A stretch of 64,000 bases of DNA from Pseudomonas taiwanensis (GCF_013393345.1 NZ_QJRF01000070.1:1-64000), one strand, 5' to 3'; shown: positions 36,709-46,093, counted from the first letter of the stretch. Translations and numbers: made by a program. The notes: generated by a model not told the origin, from the letters alone.

Positions 36709-37668
36709 ATGAAGATCACCGTCCTCGCCCTCGAAGGGGTGTTCGATACCGGCCTGGCCACCGTCCTCGATGCATTGACCACCGCCAACGAACTGGCCGC
36801 TCTGCATAACCTGCCCTGCCCGCAGTTCGAGGTGGCCCTCGCGGGGGTACGGCCGCACGTGAAAAGCTCCCTGGGTTTCGGCGTTCCTGTGCGTCCAGCC
36901 ATGGATTGCCCGATGCCGGAATGGGTGATTGTCCCGGCCATGGGCTACAAGATGCCCGACCCGTTGCAACAGGCCCTGGCGCGTCCCGATGTCGCCGATG
37001 CGGTCGCCACCCTGCGCGGCTGGGCCGAAGGCGGTGCGCGCATCGCCGCGGCCTGCATCGGCACCTTCGTGTTGGCGGAAACCGGCTTGCTGGACGGCCA
37101 TGAGGCCACTACCACCTGGTGGCTGACACCGCTGTTCCGGCAACGTTATCCACAGGTGCAACTGGATGCCGGCCGGATGATCGTCAGCTCCGGGCAACTG
37201 GTAACCGCCGGCGCCGCCCTCAGCCACCTGGACCTGACCCTCTGGCTCATCCGCCAGACCAGCCCGGAGCTTGCCGCCCTGGTAGCGCGCTACCTGATCG
37301 TCGACTCGCGGCCGTCGCAATCGGCCTATGCCCTATCCGACCACCTGGCCCATGCCGACCCGCTGGTGCAACGCTTCGACCGCTGGGTACGTGAGCGCCT
37401 GGCGGAAGGCTTCAACCTCGATGCCGCAGCCAGCGAGCTGGCCACCAGCAAGCGCACCCTCGCCCGTCGCATTCACGAAGTGCTGGGCAAGACGCCCCTC
37501 GCTTATGTGCAGGACCTGCGCATCGAACGCGCCGTGCACCTGCTGAAAACCAGCGAGCACAGCGTCGACCAGGTGGCCGGGCTGGTGGGCTACGCCGACG
37601 GCGTAACCCTGCGCACTCTGCTGCGCAAGCGCCTCGGCAAGGGTATTCGCGAGCTGCGCGCCGGCTGA
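36709..37668 (+). CDS. GlxA-family AraC regulator with DJ-1/PfpI-like sensor domain
   Basis: 319 residues. The N-terminal class-I glutamine-amidotransferase-like domain (1-190) has the nucleophile-elbow cysteine in IAAACIGTFVLAETGLLDGH. The C-terminal AraC HTH (230-319) has LDAAASELATSKRTLARRIH and VAGLVGYADGVTLRTLLRKR. GlxA-type proteins respond to small metabolites. It lies just before the accessory island and could regulate the divergent thioesterase. Confidence 0.9.
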   Translation: MKITVLALEGVFDTGLATVLDALTTANELAALHNLPCPQFEVALAGVRPHVKSSLGFGVPVRPAMDCPMPEWVIVPAMGYKMPDPLQQALARPDVADAVATLRGWAEGGARIAAACIGTFVLAETGLLDGHEATTTWWLTPLFRQRYPQVQLDAGRMIVSSGQLVTAGAALSHLDLTLWLIRQTSPELAALVARYLIVDSRPSQSAYALSDHLAHADPLVQRFDRWVRERLAEGFNLDAAASELATSKRTLARRIHEVLGKTPLAYVQDLRIERAVHLLKTSEHSVDQVAGLVGYADGVTLRTLLRKRLGKGIRELRAG

Positions 37669-37679
37669 GTGGCGGGCGT

Positions 37680-37697
37680 TAGTCCCCTCGGACGATG
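37680..37697 (+). promoter_or_regulatory. Island operator site 1 (TAGTCC-CCTC-GGACGATG)
   Basis: It fits the consensus T[AC]GTC[CT]-N4-[GA]GACGATG shared by seven sites in 37.6-56.4 kb. The site is 70 bp upstream of the SDR start at 37768, with its GGACGATG half toward the gene. Confidence 0.75.
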
Positions 37698-37767
37698 CCA
37701 CCTCCCGGCCTGGGTGGGAGTTTTGCCCCGGCAATACCCCATCCATGAGGAGCAGGAGAAACAGCCG

Positions 37768-38523
37768 ATGAAGATGCTGGAAGGCAAGGTGGCATTGGTG
37801 ACGGGCGGTGGTCAGGGCGTAGGCCAGGGGATCGCCCTGGCGCTGGCGGCCGAGGGCGCGCACGTAGCGGTGGCCGGGCGCACCCTGGCCACGCTGGAAC
37901 AGACCTGTGAGCAGATCACGCAACGCGGAGGCCGCGCCCTGGCGGTGACCTGCGACGTGATGGACGCTGGAGATATCGAGCGCTGCGTCAGCGAGGTGGT
38001 GGACGCCTTCGGTGGCCTGAATATCCTGGTGAACAACGCGCAGATCGTGCCGTTGGGACGCATCCTGGACGTCACAGACGAAGAATTCGGCAAGGGCCTC
38101 GACTCCGGCCCGGTGGCAACCCTGAGGTTGATGCGCGCCTGTTATCCGCACCTCAAGGGCGACGGCGCGGTGATCAACCTGGCCTCCTCCGCCGCCGTGC
38201 GCTGGGATGCTTCGGGCTACGGACATTACGCCGCCACCAAGGAAGCCATCCGCGCACTCAGCCGCGGCGCGGCCTGCGAATGGGGGCCGGACGGCATCCG
38301 CGTCAACGTCATCGCCCCCCACGCCCTGTCACCCGGTCTTCGCGGCTGGATGGAAGCCTGCCCGGAAGAAGCCGCAGCCTTCGTCCGCAGCATTCCGCTG
38401 GGCCGGGTCGGTGATTGCGAGAACGATATCGGCCGCACCGTGGCCTTCCTGGTCAGCGACCATGCCCGCTACATGACCGGCGCAACCATCCCTCTGGATG
38501 GCGGCCAGGCGTACTGGGGCTGA
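37768..38523 (+). CDS. Short-chain dehydrogenase/reductase
   Basis: 251 residues from ATG at 37768, with GGAGCAGGAG upstream; 33 upstream codons are rejected. The classical SDR cofactor site is VALVTGGGQGVGQGIALALA. The NNA motif is LVNNAQI, and the catalytic Ser-Tyr-Lys lies in NLASSAAV and YGHYAATKEA. It is probably an alcohol or 3-oxo group dehydrogenase with NAD(P). Operator site 1 ties it to the catabolic island. It is convergent with a second SDR across a terminator. Confidence 0.88.
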   Translation: MKMLEGKVALVTGGGQGVGQGIALALAAEGAHVAVAGRTLATLEQTCEQITQRGGRALAVTCDVMDAGDIERCVSEVVDAFGGLNILVNNAQIVPLGRILDVTDEEFGKGLDSGPVATLRLMRACYPHLKGDGAVINLASSAAVRWDASGYGHYAATKEAIRALSRGAACEWGPDGIRVNVIAPHALSPGLRGWMEACPEEAAAFVRSIPLGRVGDCENDIGRTVAFLVSDHARYMTGATIPLDGGQAYWG

Positions 38524-38540
38524 TGGATGGAACGAAAAAA

Positions 38541-38567
38541 GGGCGCTACCAAGCGCCCCTTTCTCCT
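38541..38567. terminator. Terminator between convergent SDR genes
   Basis: GGGCGCT-ACCA-AGCGCCC with AAAAAA on the left and CTTTCTCCTTT on the right, usable in both directions. Confidence 0.8.
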
Positions 38568-38572
38568 TTGCC

Positions 38573-39451
38573 TCAGATCACCCGCGCTGGATGTTGCTGG
38601 CGCGGACTGCCAAGCATCTCGCGGTAGGACGGCGGCTGCCGGCCTTCGGCTTCGCTGATGCCATAACCCTGCGCCAGCTCCGCCGTCACCAGGGTTTGCC
38701 CGGAGAGGCTGGAAAGCTGCGGGTCGTTCAGCAAGGCATGGATCACCCGGCCGTTGAACTCCGGGGTTTCCGCCACGGCCAGGAAGGCTTCGTACTGGTC
38801 AGCGCGTTCGGCCCCGGCAATGGCGGTGCGCTCTGTGCGTTGCGGCCCCAGCCATAGCGACACCGCACCCACGCCCGTGCCTTCCAAGTCCACCGCCATG
38901 TCCGCAGCGAACTTGTCCACACCCGCCTTCTGCGCGCCATAGGCCGGGCCGTGCATGTAGCAGCCGGCGCCGTAGGACGAGACGAAGGCGATCAGACCGT
39001 GACCGTTCTTCACCAGCAACGGTGCCGCATGGTAGCTGGCGATGTAGGCCGAGCGCAGACCGACGTCGAGGATGTCCACCAGCTCCAGCGGCTTCTCCCA
39101 GAACGGACCGGGATCGATCAGGTTCTCGTGGAGGAAGGCGGCATTGTTCACCAGCAGATCGAGACGACCTTGCTCCCGTTCGATACGGGCGAAAAGTTCA
39201 CGCACTTGCTCGTCGTCACGATGGTCGCAGGGCACGGCTATGCCCTGGCCGCCGGCACGGGTCACTGCTTCTGCGGTTTCGGCGAGACTGCCGGGCAGCA
39301 ACTGGCCACGCAGGCGGCTGGCGCTTTCGGTGCCGGAGCGGCCGCTGAGGTAGACGGTCATGCCGGCGGCGCCGAGGGCAATGGCGATGCCCTTGCCGAC
39401 GCCACGGCTGGCACCGGTGACCAGGGCAATGCGGGGTTTGTTTGCAGTCAT
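38573..39451 (-). CDS. Short-chain dehydrogenase/reductase (DHRS1-like)
   Basis: 292 residues from ATG at 39451, with CAAGGAG upstream. The cofactor motif is IALVTGASRGVGKGIAIALG. LVNNAAFLHENL and the catalytic YGAQKAGVDKFAADMAVDLE follow. The long form with VSSYGAGCYMHGPAYG and a C-terminal extension resembles DHRS1-type reductases. No copy of the island operator lies upstream; instead a REP cluster abuts its promoter region at 39482. Confidence 0.86.
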   Translation of the reverse strand: MTANKPRIALVTGASRGVGKGIAIALGAAGMTVYLSGRSGTESASRLRGQLLPGSLAETAEAVTRAGGQGIAVPCDHRDDEQVRELFARIEREQGRLDLLVNNAAFLHENLIDPGPFWEKPLELVDILDVGLRSAYIASYHAAPLLVKNGHGLIAFVSSYGAGCYMHGPAYGAQKAGVDKFAADMAVDLEGTGVGAVSLWLGPQRTERTAIAGAERADQYEAFLAVAETPEFNGRVIHALLNDPQLSSLSGQTLVTAELAQGYGISEAEGRQPPSYREMLGSPRQQHPARVI

Positions 39452-39481
39452 CTCATGGACTCCTTGGAGTGGGCTGCTCTG

Positions 39482-39660
39482 TTGTGGGGGCGAATTCATT
39501 GGCTGAGTCAGCATTAAGTGTTGCAAGTAGCTGCATTGCCCGTAGGAGCTGGCTTGCCAGCGAATGACCCCTTTTTCGCTAGCAAGCTAGCTCCTACAAA
39601 TTGGCGGTCAGGAGGGCAGACCCGCGGCCTGCTTGGCGAATGAATTCGCCCCTACAGGGT
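39482..39660. repeat. Composite REP element overlapping the 3' end of the FAD dehydrogenase gene
   Basis: It contains GTGGGGGCGAATTCATT, the linker GTTGCAAGTAGCTGCAT, GTAGGAGCTGGCTTGCCAGC...GCTAGCAAGCTAGCTCCTAC and GCGAATGAATTCGCCCCTAC, the same order as the 20.0-20.3 kb block. Bases 39608-39657 are also the last codons of the dehydrogenase. Confidence 0.9.
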
Positions 39661-41365
39661 TCTGCTCCGCATCGTGGATATGACCGGCCGCCAGGAAGCC
39701 GAACACCATGGCCGGGCCGATGGTGGAGCCGGCGCCGGGATAGGTGCGGCCCATCATCGAAGCGGCGGTGTTGCCGATGGCATAGAGGCCGGCGATGGGG
39801 CTGCCATCCTCCCGCAGCACTCGGGCGTGCACATCGGTGAGCAGGCCGCCCTTGGTGCCGATGTCGCCGGCGTCCACCTTCACGGCGTAGTAAGGCGCCT
39901 GCAGCAGCGGCGCCAGGCAGGGGTTCGGCTGCACGGTGGGGTCGCCGTAGTAGCGATCGAACAACGAGTCGCCCTTGTGGAAATCTTCATCCCGGCCCGC
40001 TTCGGCCATGGGGTTGAAGCGTTCGACGGTGCGCAATAGCCCGGTCGGATCGACGCCGATCTGGCCCGCCAGCTCCACCAGGCTGTCGGCCTTGTGGAAG
40101 TAACCCTGCAAGTGCTTCGGCAGCCGGCTGTCGGGCATCGCGTAACCCGGCAACAGCGCGCCGCAGGGGTACTTGCGGCGGAACTCGGCATCGAACACCA
40201 GCCAGCAAGGCACACTGCGAGCGCCTTCGCTGTCGTGCTGATACATCGCATAGACGATGTCGGTGTACGGCGCGGCTTCATTGACGAAGCGCTGGCCGGC
40301 GGAGTCCACCATGATGCAGCCCGGCAAGGTGCGTTCGACGAACAGCGCGCGCTGCTTTTCCTCGCCCTCGACATGGGTGGTCGGTGCCCACCAACTGTGG
40401 TCCATCAACGCGGTAGCCGCACCCAGGGCTTGGCCGGCGCGAATGGCGTCGCCGGTGTTATAGGGCGGCGTGGCGCTCCAGTTGCTGCGGGACGGCTGCG
40501 GATGATACTGGCCGCGCATCTCCTGGTTACGCTCGAAACCACCGGCGCCGAGCACCACCCCACGACGGGCACGGATCAGCAGGCGGCGGCCATCGCGGAT
40601 CACTTCGGCGCCCAACACCCGGCCGTCCTCCTCGATCAGGCGTTCGAGCCGGCAGTTGAGCCACAGCGGCACCTCGCGGTCCAGCAGGGAGCGGCGCAAG
40701 GCGGCGACCAGGGCGTTGCCCAGGGTCAGGAAGCGGTCGCGCTTCGAGCGCAGGCGCCCCGGCAGGTCGCGCCAGTAACGCCAGAGAATCTTCAGGGTCA
40801 GGCCGAACCAGCCGGGACCACGGCACAGCAGCACCTGCGCTTCCTTCATGGTCATGGCCATGCGGCCCATCATCAGGGTGCCGGGAGAAGGCTCACGCAT
40901 GCGGGCGAACTCGTCCCCCAGCAGGCGGGCGTCGAAGGGCAGCGGGTCCATCGAGCGGTAACCGGCTTTGCCGCCGGGCACTTCCGGGTAGTAGTCGGCG
41001 TAGCGTGGCTGGGCTTCGAAACGCACACGTGAATTGGCTTCGAGATAGCGCACCACCTGGTGCCCCTGCTCCACGTATTGCTCGATGCGGCCGTCGTCGA
41101 TCTCGCCATGGGTCACGGCCCGGATGTAGGCAATGGCTTGCTCCGCCGAATCCTCGCCGCCGAGGGCTTCGATGCGGTGGTTGCAGGGTATCCAGATACC
41201 GCCACCGGACACCGCCGAGGTGCCGCCATAGCGGTCGCTTTTCTCCACCACCAGCACCGTCGAACCGAGGTCTCGGGCCCGGAGCGCAGCGGTCATGGCG
41301 CCGGCTCCCGATCCCACCACCAGTACGTCGCAACTCTCGTCCCACTGCAGGCTGTTCGCGCTCAT
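39608..41365 (-). CDS. FAD-dependent 3-ketosteroid-delta-1-dehydrogenase-like protein (KstD family)
   Basis: 585 residues from ATG at 41365, with AAGGGAG upstream. The FAD site is CDVLVVGSGAGAMTAALRAR, with EKSDRYGGTSAVSGGGIWIP. The C-terminal KstD signature AIGNTAASMMGRTYPGAGST keeps the catalytic Tyr (Y542) and Gly (G546) of family members. It would introduce a 1,2 double bond into a 3-keto ring, or act on a similar 2-enone. The last 17 or so residues (NPVGANSFAKQAAGLPS) are encoded by a REP element, so the native C-terminus was replaced or extended. Operator site 2 lies 68 bp upstream. Confidence 0.87.
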   Translation of the reverse strand: MSANSLQWDESCDVLVVGSGAGAMTAALRARDLGSTVLVVEKSDRYGGTSAVSGGGIWIPCNHRIEALGGEDSAEQAIAYIRAVTHGEIDDGRIEQYVEQGHQVVRYLEANSRVRFEAQPRYADYYPEVPGGKAGYRSMDPLPFDARLLGDEFARMREPSPGTLMMGRMAMTMKEAQVLLCRGPGWFGLTLKILWRYWRDLPGRLRSKRDRFLTLGNALVAALRRSLLDREVPLWLNCRLERLIEEDGRVLGAEVIRDGRRLLIRARRGVVLGAGGFERNQEMRGQYHPQPSRSNWSATPPYNTGDAIRAGQALGAATALMDHSWWAPTTHVEGEEKQRALFVERTLPGCIMVDSAGQRFVNEAAPYTDIVYAMYQHDSEGARSVPCWLVFDAEFRRKYPCGALLPGYAMPDSRLPKHLQGYFHKADSLVELAGQIGVDPTGLLRTVERFNPMAEAGRDEDFHKGDSLFDRYYGDPTVQPNPCLAPLLQAPYYAVKVDAGDIGTKGGLLTDVHARVLREDGSPIAGLYAIGNTAASMMGRTYPGAGSTIGPAMVFGFLAAGHIHDAEQNPVGANSFAKQAAGLPS

Positions 41366-41432
41366 CGGGTTACTCCCTTGTTGTTCTGTCTGCGCAATCC
41401 AGCCGGATTCTCGACAGCCCTCCGCGCAGCAA

Positions 41433-41450
41433 CATCGTCCATTGGGACTA
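41433..41450 (-). promoter_or_regulatory. Island operator site 2 (TAGTCC-CAAT-GGACGATG)
   Basis: It reads on the minus strand toward the KstD-like gene. GAGAAT, a -10-like hexamer (4 of 6), begins 20 bp beyond the GATG end. Confidence 0.8.
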
Positions 41451-41482
41451 GCGCAAGGCGCCTTGTGCCGGGCCGTTCCGCT

Positions 41483-41500
41483 TAGTCTTTTCGGACGATG
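41483..41500 (+). promoter_or_regulatory. Island operator site 3 (TAGTCT-TTTC-GGACGATG)
   Basis: It reads on the plus strand toward the DUF1302 gene, 100 bp upstream of its start. CATAGT (4 of 6 to TATAAT) begins exactly 20 bp beyond the GATG end. It forms a divergent pair with site 2, 32 bp away. Confidence 0.8.
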
Positions 41501-41599
41501 TTGCGCCCTCTCGGTGACCACATAGTCAGCCCCGCCACACTCAACTCAATCTTGGGCCTGGCGGAACGAGCTGTGCCCAGACACGCCGAGAGCGACATC

Positions 41600-43237
41600 A
41601 TGATAAGAACAAGAAAGGGGCATCCCCTTGCGCCGCTACACTCCGCGATCCGCTTCGCCTGCTTGGGGCTGGCCCTCGGTCAAGCCGGACAGAGCCATGC
41701 CCTGGCCTTCCAGCCCAACGAAGACCTGAAGATTTCCTGGGACACGACCCTCACCTACGCCCTCGCCTGGCGTACCGAGTCCCGCGATCACGCGCTGTCC
41801 AACGGCTTCCCGAATCCAGCCATCGCCAACATCGATGACGGCAACAACGCCTTCGACAAGGGCAGCCTGATCAACAACCGCGCCAGCTTCCTCACCGAGG
41901 CCAACTTCAACTGGCGTCAGGACTTCGGCCTGTTCATGCGTGCCAGCGGTTTCTACGACGACGTCTACAACCGCAGCAACGACAACGGCACCGGCACCTC
42001 CAACTGCCTCGCCGGGGGTGCCTGCTCGAAGGCCAACCACTTCCCCCACGACACCATCGACCAGCACGGCAAAGACGTGCGCATGCTCGACTCCTACGTC
42101 TACGGTGCCTGGGACATGGGCGGTCATGACCTCAACCTGCGCCTCGGCGACCAGGTCGTGAGCTGGGGTGAAAGCCTGTTCATCAGCAACGGCATTTCCT
42201 CCGCCATGAGCCCCGCCGATGGCACCAAGGCCAACACGCCGGGTGTCGAGATCAAGGAAATCTTCCTGCCGGTCGGCCAGCTCTTCGGCCAGATCAGCGT
42301 CACCGACAATCTCGGTTTGCAGGCCTACTACCAGTACGACTGGGACAAGACCGAGATCGACGGCGTCGGCAGCTATTTCTCGGTCACCGACCAGATGGAC
42401 AAAGGCGGCTTCACCGACGCCTTCGGCCTGACCCGCCGGATCGACGACGACAAGCCCAGCGACAGCGGCCAGTACGGCGTGGCCATGACCTACGTGGCCG
42501 AGTCGCTGAACAACACCGAGTTCGGCCTCTACTACATCCGCTTCCACGACAAGGCGCCGACCCTGGACTTCCTCACCAACTGGAACTCCGCCCAGTACCA
42601 GGTGCGCTACTTCGACAACATCGACCTCTACGGTGCGAGCTTCTCCACCGTGCTCGGCGAAACCAACGTCAGCGGTGAAGTGAGCTACCGCGATGGCCAG
42701 CCGGTGCTGGTGGATACCGGCCTGACGCCTCACGCGGTGCGCGCCGAGACCCTGCAGGCGCAGGTGTCGTTCATCCATTCCTTCGGCGACCAGCCCTTTG
42801 CCGACAACACCACCCTGACCGGTGAGGTTGGCTACAACGAGGTGCTCAACAACGACCGTGCGCCCAGCTTCAACGTCTTCGTCCCGGACGGTTTCGGCGG
42901 TGCGGTGCCCATCACCACCAACAACACCGACGAGCTCTACAACGACAAGCGGGCCTGGGGTTACACCCTCAACCTGTCGCTGGACTACCTGAACATCTTC
43001 GAAGGCTGGGACCTGACCATTCCGCTGATCTACAGCCAGTCCCTCGGTGGCGATTCCTCCATGGCCGGCAGCTTCGGGATGGGTGAAGGCGACGACCGCC
43101 TCGGCATCGGCACCACCTGGCGCTACCTCAACAACTTCACCATCGAGGCTCGCTACAACGCCTTCCTCGGCGACGCCGGCGACACCCCGCTGGCAGACCG
43201 CGACAACTTCGGCCTCAGCGCCAAGTACAGCTTCTGA
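41600..43237 (+). CDS. DUF1302 outer-membrane beta-barrel protein
   Basis: 545 residues with a signal peptide (FACLGLALGQAGQSHALAFQ). The DUF1302 pattern is clear: ISWDTTLTYALAWRTESRD, LRLGDQVVSWGESLFISNGI, PGVEIKEIFLPVGQLFGQIS. It is strand-rich throughout and ends in an aromatic residue (LSAKYSF), typical of outer-membrane barrels. In catabolic clusters DUF1302/DUF1329 pairs are linked to uptake or export of hydrophobic substrates such as steroids, alkanes and terpenoids. It leads a run with two DUF1329 genes, under operator site 3. Confidence 0.88.
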   Translation: MIRTRKGHPLAPLHSAIRFACLGLALGQAGQSHALAFQPNEDLKISWDTTLTYALAWRTESRDHALSNGFPNPAIANIDDGNNAFDKGSLINNRASFLTEANFNWRQDFGLFMRASGFYDDVYNRSNDNGTGTSNCLAGGACSKANHFPHDTIDQHGKDVRMLDSYVYGAWDMGGHDLNLRLGDQVVSWGESLFISNGISSAMSPADGTKANTPGVEIKEIFLPVGQLFGQISVTDNLGLQAYYQYDWDKTEIDGVGSYFSVTDQMDKGGFTDAFGLTRRIDDDKPSDSGQYGVAMTYVAESLNNTEFGLYYIRFHDKAPTLDFLTNWNSAQYQVRYFDNIDLYGASFSTVLGETNVSGEVSYRDGQPVLVDTGLTPHAVRAETLQAQVSFIHSFGDQPFADNTTLTGEVGYNEVLNNDRAPSFNVFVPDGFGGAVPITTNNTDELYNDKRAWGYTLNLSLDYLNIFEGWDLTIPLIYSQSLGGDSSMAGSFGMGEGDDRLGIGTTWRYLNNFTIEARYNAFLGDAGDTPLADRDNFGLSAKYSF

Positions 43238-43260
43238 TCCACCGCAGCAGGAGAGACGAG

Positions 43261-44637
43261 ATGCAAGCGCACAACAACAAACCGCTCCTCATCGCCCTCT
43301 TCGCCGCCAGCCTGGCCAGCACTCCCGTGCTGGCCAAGGTCAGCCCCGAAGAAGCCGCCCGTCTTGGCAAGGACCTGACCCCCATGGGCGCCGAAATGGC
43401 CGGCAACGCCGATGGCAGCATTCCCGCATGGAGCGGCAAATGGCTGGGTGCACCGCCCCATGTGAAATTCGATGGCAGCGGCAGCAAACGACCCGATCCC
43501 TATGCGGGTGAAAAGCCGCTGTTCACCATCACCGCGGCCAACGTGGAGCAGTACAAGGACAAGCTCTCCGACGGCCAGTTGGCGCTGTTCAAGCGCTACC
43601 CGGACACGTACCGGATAGTCGTTTACCCGAGCCATCGCGACTTCCGCTTCTCGCCCGTGGTAGAGGCCAACCTCAAGCACAACGCCGTCAGCGCTGAGCT
43701 GGTGAATGAAGGCAACGGCGTGACCAACGCGTTCGGCGGTTCGCCCTTCCCCATCCCGAAGAACGGCTACGAGCTGATGTGGAACCAGAACCTTCCGGCA
43801 CGAGCCTGGAAGGAAGAAGCCACCTACAACATGTCCCTGGTGCTGGCCAACAACAACCGCGTGGACGAGAAGGTCGGCTACCAGATCCTCTCCCTCTGGG
43901 ATGACCCCAAGGGCTCGGTCGAAGGCTTCGATGGCACCCAGGCCTGCGCCATGATCAGCACCCAGGAACCGGCTCGGAAGAAGGGCGAGATCATCCTCAG
44001 CTGCGACTTCACCGACCCGCTGGCCAAGCCGCGCCAGGCCTGGCAGTACCTGCCCGGCAACCGTCGCGTGCGTCGCGCGCCCACCATCGGCTACGACACG
44101 CCCTACGGCGCAGGTGGTTTCCGAGTGATGGACGAGGACCGCCTGTTCAACGGCGCCCCCGACCGCTACGACTGGAAGCTGCTGGGCAAGAAGGAGATGT
44201 ACATCCCCTACAACAACTACGCCCTGGATGACCCGGACCTGCCCGTCAAAGAGCTGACCTCCGGCACCGGCCACATCAACCCCGACCATGTGCGCTTCGA
44301 GCTGCACCGCGTCTGGGTACTGGAAGCGACCCTCAAGCCGGGCAAGCGCCATGTCTATGGCAAGCGCATGTTCTACCTCGACGAGGACAGCTGGGCCGCC
44401 GCGCTGGGTGATAACTACGACGGCAAGGGCCAGCTCTGGCGCACCAACACCCAGACCTCGGTGTACGCCTATGAGATCCAGGCCTTCCACGCCCGCGTGG
44501 CGGTGTACCAGGACCTGATCGCCGGCTCCTACCTGGCCGACCGCCTGGTCAACGGGCTGAAGCCGGCAAAGCTGAACGAAGCGAACTTCGACGCCAGCTA
44601 CTTCACCGCCGCCAACCTGCGCAAGCTGGGTAAATAA
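43261..44637 (+). CDS. DUF1329 periplasmic or outer-membrane-associated protein, copy 1
   Basis: 458 residues, starting 23 bp after the DUF1302 stop with AGGAGAGACG upstream. A signal peptide (LIALFAASLASTPVLA) precedes KVSPEEAARLGKDLTPMGAE, the conserved DUF1329 start. Other conserved blocks are NGYELMWNQNL, QAWQYLPGNRRVRRAPTIGY, GGFRVMDEDRLFNGAPDRYD and HRVWVLEATLKPGKRHVYGK. The LolA/LolB-like fold of the family suggests lipid or hydrophobic ligand handling. It is one of a tandem pair. Confidence 0.9.
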   Translation: MQAHNNKPLLIALFAASLASTPVLAKVSPEEAARLGKDLTPMGAEMAGNADGSIPAWSGKWLGAPPHVKFDGSGSKRPDPYAGEKPLFTITAANVEQYKDKLSDGQLALFKRYPDTYRIVVYPSHRDFRFSPVVEANLKHNAVSAELVNEGNGVTNAFGGSPFPIPKNGYELMWNQNLPARAWKEEATYNMSLVLANNNRVDEKVGYQILSLWDDPKGSVEGFDGTQACAMISTQEPARKKGEIILSCDFTDPLAKPRQAWQYLPGNRRVRRAPTIGYDTPYGAGGFRVMDEDRLFNGAPDRYDWKLLGKKEMYIPYNNYALDDPDLPVKELTSGTGHINPDHVRFELHRVWVLEATLKPGKRHVYGKRMFYLDEDSWAAALGDNYDGKGQLWRTNTQTSVYAYEIQAFHARVAVYQDLIAGSYLADRLVNGLKPAKLNEANFDASYFTAANLRKLGK

Positions 44638-44716
44638 GTCCGGCGCGCCCTGGCCCCGATACCGCGCAAAGCGGCGGGGCCGGGGCTTTCCCTGCCCATC
44701 CACGGAACCCTTGAAC

Positions 44717-46093
44717 ATGTTCATGAGATACCCCGCGCCCGTGCTCGGCGCCCTGCTGGTCGCCAGCATCGCCAGTACCTCCGCCCTGGCCAAGGTCAGC
44801 CCCGAAGAAGCCGCACGCCTCGGCCAGGAACTGACGCCCACCGGTGCCGAAAAAGCTGGCAACGCCGACGGCAGCATTCCTGCCTGGAGTGGCAAGTGGC
44901 GCGGTGCCCCGCCCCAGGTGCAGTTCGCCGGTAGCGGCAATAAGCACCCCGATCCTTACGCGGGCGAAAAACCGTTGTTCACCATTACCGCCGAGAACAT
45001 GGCGCAGTACGCCGACCAGCTCTCCGACGGTCAGAAGGCGCTGTTCCAGCGCTATCCAAAGAGCTTCACGATGCCCGTCTACCCGAGCCACCGGGACTTC
45101 CGGTACGCCCAGTGGGTCGAGGACGCGATCAAGCAGAACGCCCTGAACGCCGAACTGGTGAATGACGGTAACGGCGTGGCGAATGCCTATGGCGGAGCGC
45201 CCTTCCCCATTCCGAAAAACGGCTACGAACTGATGTGGAACCACAACCTCCACACCGTGGCCTGGAAGGAAGACGCCACCTACAAGATGGCCCTGACCCT
45301 GTCCAACGGTAACCGCCAGTTCGAACTGGTGAACTACAAGATCCTCTCGCCGTGGACCGATCCCCAGGGGACCGCCGGTGCCTTCAACGGCATCCAGGCG
45401 CACTTCATGATCACCACCATGGAACCCACCCGGAAACGGGGCGAGATCTTCCTCGGCAACGAGTTCACCGACCCGCTGGCCCAGCCGCGCCAGAGCTGGC
45501 AATACCTGCCCGGCAACCGTCGCGTGCGTCGCGCGCCCACCGTGGCCTACGACACCCCGTACGGCGCCGGCGGCTTCCGCGTGATGGACGAGGACCGCCT
45601 GTTCAACGGTGCCCCCGACCGCTACGACTGGAAACTGGTGGGCAAGAAAGAGCTGTACATCCCCTACAACAACTACCGGCTCGACGACCCGGCGGTGAAG
45701 CTCGACCAACTGTTGTCCACGAACGGTCACATCAATCCGGAATACATGCGCTACGAGAAGCACCGCGTCTGGGTGCTGGAAGCCACTCTCAAGCCCGGCA
45801 AACGCCACGTCTACGGCAAGCGCGTGATGTACCTGGACGAAGACACCTGGGCCGCCGCCCTGGCCGACAACTACGACGGCAAGGGCCAACTCTGGCGTAC
45901 CAACATGCAAGCCTCGATCTACGCCTATGAGCTGCAGGGCTTCCATGCCCGCGTCGCGGTCTATCACGACCTGATCGCCGGCTCCTACCTGGCCGACCGC
46001 CTGATCAACGACCAGGACGCGCCGAAGCTCAATGCCAGCGACTTCGACGCCAGTAACTTCACAGTCGCGAGCCTGCGCAAGCAGGGTCGCTGA
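44717..46093 (+). CDS. DUF1329 protein, copy 2
   Basis: 458 residues from ATG at 44717 (ATG at 44723 is possible; the ribosome site is weak). Its signal peptide is LGALLVASIASTSALA. It is a clear paralogue of the upstream gene, with the same blocks in the same order (KVSPEEAARLGQELTPTGAE; SWQYLPGNRRVRRAPTVAYD; HRVWVLEATLKPGKRHVYGK). The 79-bp gap holds a GC-rich hairpin. Tandem duplication suggests dosage or two related ligands. Confidence 0.9.
   Translation: MFMRYPAPVLGALLVASIASTSALAKVSPEEAARLGQELTPTGAEKAGNADGSIPAWSGKWRGAPPQVQFAGSGNKHPDPYAGEKPLFTITAENMAQYADQLSDGQKALFQRYPKSFTMPVYPSHRDFRYAQWVEDAIKQNALNAELVNDGNGVANAYGGAPFPIPKNGYELMWNHNLHTVAWKEDATYKMALTLSNGNRQFELVNYKILSPWTDPQGTAGAFNGIQAHFMITTMEPTRKRGEIFLGNEFTDPLAQPRQSWQYLPGNRRVRRAPTVAYDTPYGAGGFRVMDEDRLFNGAPDRYDWKLVGKKELYIPYNNYRLDDPAVKLDQLLSTNGHINPEYMRYEKHRVWVLEATLKPGKRHVYGKRVMYLDEDTWAAALADNYDGKGQLWRTNMQASIYAYELQGFHARVAVYHDLIAGSYLADRLINDQDAPKLNASDFDASNFTVASLRKQGR

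Noticed and set aside
41433-41500. A terminator or REP between the KstD-like and DUF1302 genes
   Set aside because: The symmetry is explained by two divergent operator copies, each aligned with its own gene; there is no T-tract or REP end.
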